DNA of 64,000 nt from NCBI GenBank assembly GCA_943372215.1, contig CALRXU020000010.1, positions 1 through 64,000 on the forward strand, in the 5' to 3' direction. Positions 1 through 8,259 of this stretch are shown one piece after another (the stretch's first letter is position 1; each line of letters opens with the position of its first letter). Under the pieces are notes generated by a model. It saw only the letters and a program-made list of their open reading frames with translations, ran no database searches and was not told where the DNA came from. Source of the stretch: UBA6183 sp943372215. GTDB taxonomy: Bacteria; Bacteroidota; Bacteroidia; UKL13-3. Both the position numbers and the translations under genes were made by a program.

Positions 1-264
1 TTTGTTGTATTTGTTGTCGTAATCACCAATCAAATCCATCAAGTAGGCCAAGTTAGCCTTGCCATCTTCTTCCTCTAAATACAAGAAGGTATAATCGTCA
101 TTTGCTTCAATATCCTCATAAGCCAAACGAATCATTTTTACATAACCAGGCTCATTGCGATTTGATTTAAACCACTCACGCAAATCTTTCAATTGTTGAA
201 TTAAAGTGGTGCTTAAACCTTCTTTGGCTATGGTGTTTTTTATGGCTTCAATTTGTTGTTTCAT
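1..264 (-). CDS. Hypothetical protein, N-terminal part only (runs off the window)
   Basis: An open frame begins with ATG at 264 and stays open to base 1, giving 88 residues. The start reads MKQQIEAIKNTIAKEG and the visible end is rich in D, E, Y and N. It is hydrophilic with no signal peptide or membrane segment, and the first 30 residues look helical. I do not recognise the family. The coding call rests on the clean frame, the AT-rich gap in front of it and the shared orientation with the following genes. Its C-terminus lies to the left of the window. Confidence 0.6.
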   Translation of the reverse strand, partial: MKQQIEAIKNTIAKEGLSTTLIQQLKDLREWFKSNRNEPGYVKMIRLAYEDIEANDDYTFLYLEEEDGKANLAYLMDLIGDYDNKYNK

Positions 265-451
265 TACTCAATTACTTATGTTAGAATGCGCAAAACTACA
301 ATTTTTGGTTGGGTTTAAAAAGATTTACTTATAATCTCCAACAATTTGCGCCATCAAAGCTTTTTAGGCCATTTTCTGTTGGTTCTCTCATGTTTTCTTA
401 AGTCCCTTGTTTATTTTGCTTATTTAAATGGGAATGAGGTACTTTGGAAGT

Positions 452-1042
452 TTAGGATTCGCTGGCGCCTATCCACCTTGCTGTAATCCTTGCCGTATAA
501 TTTGCAAAATCTTCCAGGCCTGCATCGTACATGGCATTTCCCAAGGAGTTTCCTGCTACATCCAATACTTCTTTGGTAAAGTGCGATTCAAATATTTTTG
601 CAGAAACAATGGAGTTTAAGTCGGTGAAGCTGATGATTTTATTTAAAATGCTATGCAAATGCAATGCTGGCGCTTTGCCACCTTTTCCGGTAGACACACC
701 AACAGTTGCAAATACCTTGTTTTCAAACAAGTGTTTAAAACGCTTGTCACCAAAGCGGTGCAGCCAGTTTAATATTTCAGGGGTGGTGCTCCAGTTGTAT
801 TCAGGTGTAATGATGATGATGCAGTTGGCCTCAGTCATACCATCTGCTAATTGCTGTTGAAAGGCAGAGAAATTTTCAGGTGTGATTGCACCTTGGTTTA
901 TTAGCGGTATATCGTAGTTCCTGAAGTCGGATAAAGAAGCACTATACCCGAGTGAGGTAAGTTTATGCTTTAAGGCTAAAGCCACGCGAAAAGTATTATT
1001 TTCAGCCCTGGCTGAACCTGAAATGATGCAGAAGTTAAACAT
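452..1042 (-). CDS. NAD(P)H-dependent FMN reductase family protein
   Basis: This 196-residue protein has the flavodoxin-like layout of NADPH-dependent FMN reductases, cytosolic enzymes that use NAD(P)H to reduce FMN, quinones or similar acceptors. The N-terminal strand is followed by a phosphate-binding loop (GSARAENNT, residues 9-17) that holds the FMN phosphate. The second family motif is TPEYNWSTT at 79-87, where most relatives have TPEYNGS. Length is normal for the family. It lies 47 bp downstream of rpiB on the same strand and may be cotranscribed with it. The physiological substrate cannot be read from the sequence. Confidence 0.85.
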   Translation of the reverse strand: MFNFCIISGSARAENNTFRVALALKHKLTSLGYSASLSDFRNYDIPLINQGAITPENFSAFQQQLADGMTEANCIIIITPEYNWSTTPEILNWLHRFGDKRFKHLFENKVFATVGVSTGKGGKAPALHLHSILNKIISFTDLNSIVSAKIFESHFTKEVLDVAGNSLGNAMYDAGLEDFANYTARITARWIGASES

Positions 1043-1089
1043 GAATAAAGTTTAGTAAAGAACAAACAAATGGGCGAAACGTTTTACCA

Positions 1090-1521
1090 CTACATGCAGG
1101 CAATTTTGTTCACCCGGTTTTCGTGGCGTCCACCTTCAAAAGGGGTTTGAATAAATGTGGTGGTGATTTGTTTGGCCAAATCCAACGAAATAAAGCGGGC
1201 TGGCAAACACAATACATTGGCATTGTTATGCTGACGAGCCAATGCACCCAACTCATCAAGCCAACACAAAGCCGCCCGTATGCCTTGGTGTTTATTGGCC
1301 GTTATGGCTACACCATTGCCGCTTCCACAAATTAAAATGCCAAGCTCATTTTCTTTTTTCTCTACAGAAAGGGCCAATGGGTGGGCAAAGTCAGGATAAT
1401 CAACTGAAGCTTCGCTAAATGGCCCAAAATCGGTTACTTCATGGCCAAGAGCTGTAAGCAAATCAAAAATTTCTTGTTTGTAAATAAATCCTGCGTGGTC
1501 GCCACCAATTGCTATTTTCAT
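1090..1521 (-). CDS. rpiB: Ribose-5-phosphate isomerase B
   Basis: RpiB interconverts ribose 5-phosphate and ribulose 5-phosphate in the non-oxidative pentose phosphate pathway. The 143 residues match the usual RpiB/LacA length. Visible landmarks are GGDHAG (6-11), the catalytic cysteine in ICGSGNG (C65), the substrate-binding HNNANVLCLPAR stretch (98-109) and GGRHENRVNKI near the end (130-140). It is a cytosolic dimer in known relatives. The LacA branch (galactose-6-phosphate isomerase) is less likely because no tagatose-pathway genes are nearby. The gene sits 40 bp downstream of tatC, on the same strand. Confidence 0.92.
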   Translation of the reverse strand: MKIAIGGDHAGFIYKQEIFDLLTALGHEVTDFGPFSEASVDYPDFAHPLALSVEKKENELGILICGSGNGVAITANKHQGIRAALCWLDELGALARQHNNANVLCLPARFISLDLAKQITTTFIQTPFEGGRHENRVNKIACM

Positions 1522-1561
1522 AAACCGTTTTTTATTTATGGGAAAGACTTAAATTTAAAAG

Positions 1562-2401
1562 TTAAGATATGGATTTCAGCCTGTTTCGCTCTACCTTTCT
1601 AGCTACTAAGATACTGGCTTCAAATAATCCGTAGAGTGGAATAAACATCAAAATCATGCTGGCAATATCTGGGGAAGGCGTGAGTAAACCGGCTAAAACC
1701 AAAATTACCACCACGGCATATCTTCTGTTTTTACGCATCCAGGTGCTGCCCAACACACCAATTTTGGCTAGAAAATAAACCAGAATGGGCATTTCAAAAA
1801 TTAATCCTGTTGCAAAGGTAAGTGTTGAAATAAAAGACACGTATGAATCTAAATTGATTTCGTTGCTTACCAACTCGCTTACTTTATATGAACCTAAAAA
1901 GTTAATGGATAAAGGGGATAGGAAAAAATACCCAAACAAAATACCTACAAAAAATAGGGAGGAGCTGTAAAACACCAAGCCCTTGGCATATTTAACTTCT
2001 TTAGCACTTAAGGCGGGCTTAATAAATCGCCACATTTCCCATAATAGATAGGGAAACGCCAAAATGAGGCCAGACACAAAGGATACAAAAATATGCTCAG
2101 TAAACTGCCCGCTCATGCTAATGTTAGAAAGCACAAAGCCCATTTCTTTTATACAGTATTCATCGCTGGTAGTAACCAAATGCGATAAATCGCACAACAC
2201 CCCATAGGTCCAAAATTCTGGGTGTATTGGCCCGAAAATAATCACATCAAACAGCAGGTATTTATTAAAAAAGGCAACAATGGAAAGCACCAAGATAGCA
2301 ATTACGGCCCTAACCACATGACCCCTAAAAGCATCAATGTGGTCAAAGAAGCTCATCTCCTTGGGGTCATTCATATCATCATCAAGTTGATCAAGTGCCA
2401 T
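1562..2401 (-). CDS. tatC: Sec-independent protein translocase TatC
   Basis: TatC is the multispanning inner-membrane receptor that binds twin-arginine signal peptides and, with TatA/TatB-type partners, exports folded proteins. The protein carries the N-terminal MSFFDHIDAFRGH motif that precedes the first membrane helix and about six hydrophobic segments. The conserved ending NRRYAVVVILVLAGLLTPSPD is split here across the fifth helix and its loop. I chose the ATG at 2401 (279 residues); an upstream ATG at 2422 would add seven hydrophobic residues and one at 2374 would give the shortest normal TatC. No tatA-like gene is visible nearby. rpiB follows on the same strand. Confidence 0.93.
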   Translation of the reverse strand: MALDQLDDDMNDPKEMSFFDHIDAFRGHVVRAVIAILVLSIVAFFNKYLLFDVIIFGPIHPEFWTYGVLCDLSHLVTTSDEYCIKEMGFVLSNISMSGQFTEHIFVSFVSGLILAFPYLLWEMWRFIKPALSAKEVKYAKGLVFYSSSLFFVGILFGYFFLSPLSINFLGSYKVSELVSNEINLDSYVSFISTLTFATGLIFEMPILVYFLAKIGVLGSTWMRKNRRYAVVVILVLAGLLTPSPDIASMILMFIPLYGLFEASILVARKVERNRLKSIS

Positions 2402-2520
2402 AAACGGCTGCAAAAGTAACAATAAACTGGCACAAATGGGCAGAACAAAAAAGAGGCCACTTCAAATTAATGAAGCAGCCCCAATTAGCAAAAGAATAAT
2501 AGCAAAAATTATACCTGATG

Positions 2521-3942
2521 CTAAAACCCAACTAATGTAATGCCAGCGGCAAATGTTCTAATATCGGGAGCCTTGTTATTGTTGAAGTAAGGAGTAAGCG
2601 CATAACTGGCAAACAAGTTTACTTTATTAAACCCTACTCTTACGGTTGCATCTACTTTAATGGGATTGATGTTAAAATCATCCTGAATTCTTGTTTTTTG
2701 TTTGTATCCATTGGCAGTGGTTTCGGTAAATACCCTTGCTGTGGCCACATACCTTACAATAACACCAGTTGCAAAATGAAAGCCTTTTTTACCCGCGCTT
2801 TTGGAACCAGGAGCAAATTTAATTAACAGTGGTGCATTCAAATCAAAGGTATATAACTTGTTTTTGTTTAATGAAAGGCCAGCATTGGTTGCTCCCCAAG
2901 AGTCAATTTTTGGAGTAATGTAGCGGTTGTCGTCAAAATGGTAGTTGCTCCATTGCATGCCCAAACCAGTGGTAAAGGCTACTTTATTTTTAACAATCTG
3001 TGCATCAAATTCAAACAAGTTTAATCCAAAAAACCATGAGCGTCCAAGGTTGGTGTTCAAGTAATTGTATTGGGTATCATGCGAAAAGTTCATGTCGGCA
3101 GTTGTAAGTGCATTCATGCCCCACTCAAAACCCTTGTAAACTGTTTTCATTTGTTTGCGTTCAACACTGGCTTTTTTGTTTTTTTCATCGCCTTCCAATA
3201 TTAAAAATTTGTATTTGCCCACACTTATTTTTGTAGTATCTCCATCATTGTTATCCGTGTCATCAAAGGTTTCGTTTTTTGTAACATCTTTAATTTTTGA
3301 TAACCCATCCATGGATAATGTTTTGTTGGTAGGGTTGCCTAAAAATTTAACACTGCTGGCACCATCTGCTTTTGCAATTAGGTTGGTGGTAACAAAAACA
3401 GTAACCGAAGAAGCCCCGTCTGCGTTAATGTTTGCTTGTGTGGCCACAAGCTTGTCGCCAGATATTTTTGAAGCCCCATCCGTTTCGGCAGAAAGAAGTT
3501 CAGCCGTTCCGCTGATGTAAAGGTTAGCGGCCCCATCAATATCTATGCGCAAGTTCTTGGCTGCAACTGTCAACTCTGCTTTTGAGGCACCGTCCATGTC
3601 AATAAGCAGATCGTTTGATTGGATAGAATCAGTGCAGCCCAGTTTTGCTTGCCCATCTAATTTAATGGAAGCGATTGATTTGGTGTATATTTTGATGACT
3701 TCTCCATTTTTTGTGCCGGTATTAATGTAGAGTATGCCATTTTTCACCTCAGGTTGTTCAATTAGGTAACCATCTGTGTAAAAAGAATTTCTGTCAGCAA
3801 TGGTTAGCTCAACATTTGCTCGCCCATCTAAACTAATTTTGTTAAACTCAGGTAACGGTTGGTTGTTTTGTGCCAATAAAATTTTGGCGAATAAAAATGG
3901 CGCACCTAATAATATGGCCAGTTTAGTTTTAAATTGTTTCAT
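2521..3942 (-). CDS. GIN-domain (DUF2807) protein with C-terminal outer-membrane beta-barrel
   Basis: A signal peptide (MKQFKTKLAILLGAPFLF, ending near LLAQ) is followed by a GIN-type domain: at least six strand-turn units built on a DGASK-like core (DGQAK, DGASK, DGAAN, DGASK, DGASS, DGASS, DGLSK). Such solenoids are common in secreted Bacteroidota proteins. After an acidic linker the last ~200 residues alternate hydrophobic and polar residues and end in aromatic/phenylalanine, as in outer-membrane barrels. The start at 3942 is preferred because the ATG at 3972 would put ten charged residues before the signal peptide. It lies 68 bp downstream of the anti-sigma-like gene, so it is probably expressed with the ECF sigma operon. 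Its ligand is unknown. Confidence 0.75.
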   Translation of the reverse strand: MKQFKTKLAILLGAPFLFAKILLAQNNQPLPEFNKISLDGRANVELTIADRNSFYTDGYLIEQPEVKNGILYINTGTKNGEVIKIYTKSIASIKLDGQAKLGCTDSIQSNDLLIDMDGASKAELTVAAKNLRIDIDGAANLYISGTAELLSAETDGASKISGDKLVATQANINADGASSVTVFVTTNLIAKADGASSVKFLGNPTNKTLSMDGLSKIKDVTKNETFDDTDNNDGDTTKISVGKYKFLILEGDEKNKKASVERKQMKTVYKGFEWGMNALTTADMNFSHDTQYNYLNTNLGRSWFFGLNLFEFDAQIVKNKVAFTTGLGMQWSNYHFDDNRYITPKIDSWGATNAGLSLNKNKLYTFDLNAPLLIKFAPGSKSAGKKGFHFATGVIVRYVATARVFTETTANGYKQKTRIQDDFNINPIKVDATVRVGFNKVNLFASYALTPYFNNNKAPDIRTFAAGITLVGF

Positions 3943-4010
3943 AGTTTTATTGTGTTTTGCTGTAATACGCATGGGGTAAACAAAAAGTTACAGCGGTATA
4001 AAAGTTTTTT

Positions 4011-5066
4011 TTAATTGCCGCGTTCAAAGCCTATTCCGGCTATTTCAAAACGCCTGATTTTTCCTGAAACCGTATCTCTTTGAAAGTAAAAAGAGGTGCC
4101 TGTTTTGTTGATGCCTGCGACTACTTTTTCTGTTTGAAGAGATTTGTTTATTTTACGTTTAACCCAGGCTCCAAGGGTTAAAAAGTCTTTTTCTGGGGTT
4201 GTTGTTGTTGCTTCAGTAGCAGCAATTATTGGCTTTAGCGGGCTGGCTTGCACAGGTGATAGTTGGTAGTTGCCATCAATAGAAATATCTTGCAAACGTG
4301 GCTTTTGTAATGTGTTGATGGCAATGGCTTGTACCACCATTTTTTCAACTGTAGCATCAGTGGATTGTGGAGGATTTTCTTTCTGTAAGGTAGTGGCTGC
4401 TGTTGCGGTATTGGTTGCTGTTGTGGCAACGGCTACTTTATTGGCTGAAACAATCTCAGCAGGTTTAATAGCTGGTTTGTTTGCAGAGGCAATAGCAGTT
4501 GATGGGATGTTATTTACTGCTTTTTCAGGTTTTATAATGGTGTTTTTTGTATTGGCAACAGCCATTTCAGGTTGTGAAGGTTGAAGGAAATAAAACCCCA
4601 CCAAACTAAACAACAGCAGTACTGCCGCTATTCTGATTAGCATAGGGTAATAAGCCGCAAGCACAAAACGTTTCAATGCTCTTTTGTTGGCGTATTTTAT
4701 GGTTAAGTCGGGAACAAGTTTGGTTAACGCAAATAACTGAGCCTCCTTTTCAATTTGAGGGTACACCGTTGTTGCGTGAGCCAGTTTAGCAGCATCCTCT
4801 ACGGTTAAGTCTCCCTCAAGTTGCGCAATTAACAATGGCTCATACTGCTTTTTTACGGCATCAAAATCTGGTTTTTTTAAGCTGCTTTTATCTAGCGGAG
4901 CAATGTTATCCTGGGTGAGGTACACCAATTCCAGGTTTTCACACTCTGTTTTTAAATCAGGATTTTGCTCAAGAAACAACAGCAATTCAGAAACCTGAAG
5001 GGCATCCAAGTTGCCTTCAAAGTAGTCTATCAGATAAACTTCGTATGTGTTTCTGTTAATGCTCAT
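4011..5066 (-). CDS. Anti-sigma-factor-like single-span membrane protein
   Basis: The 351-residue protein starts immediately at the end of the ECF sigma gene with an ATGA overlap, the usual arrangement for an anti-sigma partner. Residues 1-130 are cytosolic-looking and contain two short segments of the form YFEGNLDALQVSELLLFLEQ and AQLEGDLTVEDAAKLA, reminiscent of the helical N-terminus of anti-sigma factors. One membrane helix follows at about 141-161. The remaining ~190 residues would be periplasmic and start with an A/T/K-rich linker, then a small folded end. No zinc-binding HxxxCxxC motif is visible. The inferred job is to hold the sigma factor at the membrane until a periplasmic signal releases it. 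Confidence 0.65.
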   Translation of the reverse strand: MSINRNTYEVYLIDYFEGNLDALQVSELLLFLEQNPDLKTECENLELVYLTQDNIAPLDKSSLKKPDFDAVKKQYEPLLIAQLEGDLTVEDAAKLAHATTVYPQIEKEAQLFALTKLVPDLTIKYANKRALKRFVLAAYYPMLIRIAAVLLLFSLVGFYFLQPSQPEMAVANTKNTIIKPEKAVNNIPSTAIASANKPAIKPAEIVSANKVAVATTATNTATAATTLQKENPPQSTDATVEKMVVQAIAINTLQKPRLQDISIDGNYQLSPVQASPLKPIIAATEATTTTPEKDFLTLGAWVKRKINKSLQTEKVVAGINKTGTSFYFQRDTVSGKIRRFEIAGIGFERGN

Positions 5067-5548
5067 AATACCCTATCCAAATCAACAATGTATGATTTTA
5101 AAAACACCCTTGCCCGGTAAATGTAAACTTTTACTTGACTCTCGTTTAGCCCTGTAATTCCGCCAATCTCTTCATAACTGTAGCCTTCATAATCCCGTAA
5201 CATAATAATGGTGCGTTGTATTTCCGGCAGTTTTTCTAACGCTTTATTCAATACCTCTTTTAAATCGGTATAGGCATTTGTGGTGCTGTAATGGTTGGCT
5301 TCTTCCACATCAATATCAGCGGTAATTTTGTTTTTTCTAATGGCATCTATCATGGTGTGGTAAGCCATGGTAAACAAGTAGGTTTTTACCGTGGCATAGT
5401 TTACTTCTGTTGCTTTTAACCAAAGCTTTTCAAAGGTATCCTGCACAATATCACGCGCCATCTCGCCATTGCGAATATTTTTCACAATGAAGCGGTAAAC
5501 GCCATCGGCATATTGGTCAACGCAGGTGTTGTATTCAGCAGCGGTCAT
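5063..5548 (-). CDS. ECF-family RNA polymerase sigma factor (sigma-70 family)
   Basis: At 161 residues this is a typical ECF sigma factor with only regions 2 and 4. Region 2 is seen in ARDIVQDTFEKLWLK and the following TYLFTMAYHTMIDAIRK; region 4 is the helix-turn-helix around LPEIQRTIIMLRDYEGYSYEEIGGITG and the following SQVKVYIYRAR. The protein directs RNA polymerase to a small regulon, often including its own operon. The gene overlaps the next one by four bases (ATGA), and a GIN-domain protein gene follows. A 316-bp gap separates it from purL upstream, so its promoter must lie in that gap. Confidence 0.92.
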   Translation of the reverse strand: MTAAEYNTCVDQYADGVYRFIVKNIRNGEMARDIVQDTFEKLWLKATEVNYATVKTYLFTMAYHTMIDAIRKNKITADIDVEEANHYSTTNAYTDLKEVLNKALEKLPEIQRTIIMLRDYEGYSYEEIGGITGLNESQVKVYIYRARVFLKSYIVDLDRVL

Positions 5549-5864
5549 GATAGGCTTAGGTGGCGGTAATACGTTTCTTTGTTACAGGAAGTTACAGAAG
5601 TTTTTTAAATATTACCTAATTCATTTATAATCAGTAATATAAAATTAAAATAGGCTGATGTAACTTGGTGCGTTCGCCTTATGGGGTTACCTTCATTATT
5701 AGCCAGATTTAATGAATAAATAGGAGAAGTTACGGACCTGTTTTCTATTATTCCGAGCGCACACGCATTACAAGGCTTTTGCCGCTTGTGGGGTGCGGGT
5801 GAGTAATTTTTTAGTAGTCATAACTATTACAAAAGAACTATCTAAAAAAAGCGGTAAACAGATT
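5549..5864. other. Intergenic region between purL and the ECF sigma operon
   Basis: This 316-bp stretch has no convincing open frame. Bases 5549-5680 are very AT-rich and should contain the promoter of the sigma operon. Bases 5690-5800 are more GC-rich and include a weak hairpin around ACAAGGC-tttt-GCC (about 5770-5789) without a T-run on either strand. No tRNA, riboswitch or clear terminator was found. Confidence 0.4.
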
Positions 5865-8102
5865 TTAAGCCAAAGCCTTTTCCAACGAGGTGTTGTAAAC
5901 CTGAGCAAAATCGGTGGTTTGGCCAAAGTTAGCCCCATCAATAACCATGTTGCTTTCGGTTACTGTCCCTAACTTTTCAAACGATACGTTTAAGCTATTA
6001 AGCATGGTTTCAACTTGAGCCGCATTGTTCGGTTTAACCGAAATCACAATACGGCTTTGGGCTTCACCAAATAAGAAGGCATCATTGCGTAAATTGGTAT
6101 TGCTTTTTTTAATGTCAACACCAAGGTTACGCACCATGGCACTTTCCAATAAATTAATAAACAATCCACCTTCACTACAATCGTGCGCTGATTGCACCAA
6201 ATCAGCAGCAATTAGTTTGCTGGTGGCTTGTTGCACTGCGTATTCTTCATCTAAATTAAAAGCTGGTGCAGGCGAAAGTTGCACTTGGTGCTGCGATACC
6301 AAATATTGTGAAGAGGCAATATCGTTTTTAGAGCTGCCTATCAGGTAAATAAAATCACCTGCTGCTTTAAAATCTAAGGTCATGTGTTTTTTGCCACGGA
6401 TTAAACCCACCATACCAATGGTTGGCGTTGGAAACACGGCATCGTTATCACTGCTTTGGTTATAAAAACTTACGTTTCCACCCGTTACAGGGGTATCAAA
6501 TTTGATGCACGCTTCACCCATTCCTTTTAAGGCATACACGAATTGGTAATACACTTCTGTGTTGTATGGGTTTCCAAAATTAAGGCAGTTGGTAACAGCC
6601 GCAGGTTCTGCACCACTGCACACCAAATTACGAGCTGCTTCACTTACTGCAATCATGCCACCAACATAAGGGTTGGCGTGTACAAATCGGCTGTTGCAAT
6701 CGGTGGTCATGGCTATTGATTTGTCGGTGCCTTTTACTTTTACCACTCCCGCATCGCTAGGTGCATTGGTGGTTTGGTTAATGGTACCCACCATGCTATC
6801 ATACTGGTTGTAAACCCAACGTTTGCTGGCAATATTTGGGTGAGCCGCTAGTTTTTTTGCAATCACTGCGGCTTGGGTCAAGTCACAATCGGCAATGCTG
6901 TTGATGTTAAATTTCGCTATTTCCTGGAAGTATTTGGGCTCAGTATATTCGCGGTGGTAAACAGGAGCTCCTCCACCCAATACCAAACTTTCGCCAGGGA
7001 TATCGCCTACCAACTCTCCATGCATATAGTATTGCACACGTCCAGTATCTGTAACCTCACCAATTTGTGCATAGGTTAAATCCCATTTTTCAAAAATTTG
7101 CTCAAACTGTTTTTCAAAGCCTTTATTTACCACCACCAGCATACGCTCTTGTGATTCAGAAAGCAAGATTTCCCAGTCTTTCATATCGGCTTGACGCATA
7201 GGTACTTTATCAAGCCAAACCTTCATGCCTGTTCCACTTTTGGCGCTCATTTCGCTGGTTGAGCAAGTGATGCCCGCAGCCCCCATGTCTTGCATGCCCA
7301 CTACGCCACCCGTTTCTATCAATTCCATGGTAGCTTCCAAAATCAATTTCTCCCAAAAAGGGTCTCCAACTTGTACGGAAGGTAAATCTTTTGCTGAATC
7401 TTCGGTAATATCTTTAGAAGCAAAAGCCGCACCATGTATACCATCTTTACCCGTTGATGAGCCATATATATAAACAGCATTGCCAATACCTTCAGCAATG
7501 GCACTCACTGTTTTGCCCACTTTGGCAATACCCACACTCATGGCATTTACCAATGGATTAATCTGGTAGCAGTCATCAAAATATACCTCACCGCCCACTG
7601 TAGGAATGCCAAAAGCATTGCCATAGCTACTAATACCTTTAACCACACCACGCACCAGCCATTTTGTTCTTTCATTTTCAATATTTCCGAAACGGAGGCT
7701 GTTTAATTGCGCAATGGGTCTGGCGCCCATACTAAAAATATCGCGGTTGATGCCACCAACACCAGTAGCTGCGCCTTGAAAAGGTTCAAGAGCACTGGGG
7801 TGGTTGTGGCTTTCAATTTTAAAGGCACAAGCCAATCCATCACCAATATCAATTAGTCCTGCATTTTCTTCACCCGCTTTGGCCAACATGTTTTTGCCCT
7901 CTCTTGGCAAGGTTTTTAACCAAACGATGCTGTTTTTGTAAGAGCAGTGCTCGCTCCACATTACCGAATACACACTTAACTCGGTGAAATTAGGTGTGCG
8001 GCCTAAAATTTCTTTAATCTTTTCAAATTCTTCTGGGCGAAGGCCAAGTTGTTGAGCTTGCTCAACGGTGGCTAAGTGTTTGGTGCTAACTTGTTCGGTC
8101 AC
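5865..8102 (-). CDS. purL: Phosphoribosylformylglycinamidine synthase subunit PurL (small type)
   Basis: PurL converts FGAR to FGAM with ATP and ammonia in purine synthesis. At 745 residues this is the short form that works with separate PurS and PurQ subunits, rather than the ~1300-residue fused form. It starts with the family's MWSEHCSYKNS segment, followed by the FKIESHNHPSALEPFQGAATG nucleotide/metal-binding region (shown here as one motif near residues 93-113). The TGGNVSFYNQ and AHDCSEGGLF motifs of the second half are also present. It is a cytosolic enzyme. The gene stands alone, with gaps on both sides, and purS/purQ are not in the window. Confidence 0.96.
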   Translation of the reverse strand: MTEQVSTKHLATVEQAQQLGLRPEEFEKIKEILGRTPNFTELSVYSVMWSEHCSYKNSIVWLKTLPREGKNMLAKAGEENAGLIDIGDGLACAFKIESHNHPSALEPFQGAATGVGGINRDIFSMGARPIAQLNSLRFGNIENERTKWLVRGVVKGISSYGNAFGIPTVGGEVYFDDCYQINPLVNAMSVGIAKVGKTVSAIAEGIGNAVYIYGSSTGKDGIHGAAFASKDITEDSAKDLPSVQVGDPFWEKLILEATMELIETGGVVGMQDMGAAGITCSTSEMSAKSGTGMKVWLDKVPMRQADMKDWEILLSESQERMLVVVNKGFEKQFEQIFEKWDLTYAQIGEVTDTGRVQYYMHGELVGDIPGESLVLGGGAPVYHREYTEPKYFQEIAKFNINSIADCDLTQAAVIAKKLAAHPNIASKRWVYNQYDSMVGTINQTTNAPSDAGVVKVKGTDKSIAMTTDCNSRFVHANPYVGGMIAVSEAARNLVCSGAEPAAVTNCLNFGNPYNTEVYYQFVYALKGMGEACIKFDTPVTGGNVSFYNQSSDNDAVFPTPTIGMVGLIRGKKHMTLDFKAAGDFIYLIGSSKNDIASSQYLVSQHQVQLSPAPAFNLDEEYAVQQATSKLIAADLVQSAHDCSEGGLFINLLESAMVRNLGVDIKKSNTNLRNDAFLFGEAQSRIVISVKPNNAAQVETMLNSLNVSFEKLGTVTESNMVIDGANFGQTTDFAQVYNTSLEKALA

Positions 8103-8259
8103 AATAATGGGTTGGATTTAAACGAAGGGCAAATTTGTTGATATTTTGCCATTAAACATAATAAATGATGGAATAAAAATTTAACCAAGAAATAGTATCG
8201 GATAGGTGGTTTTGTGGTTTGATTGTGTTTACCTTGCAAAACTTTTTAAAAGTACACAT

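Noticed and set aside
5680..5830. GC-richer intergenic stretch as a possible small RNA
   Set aside because: Only one weak hairpin, no terminator, and no resemblance to a tRNA, 6S RNA or tmRNA.
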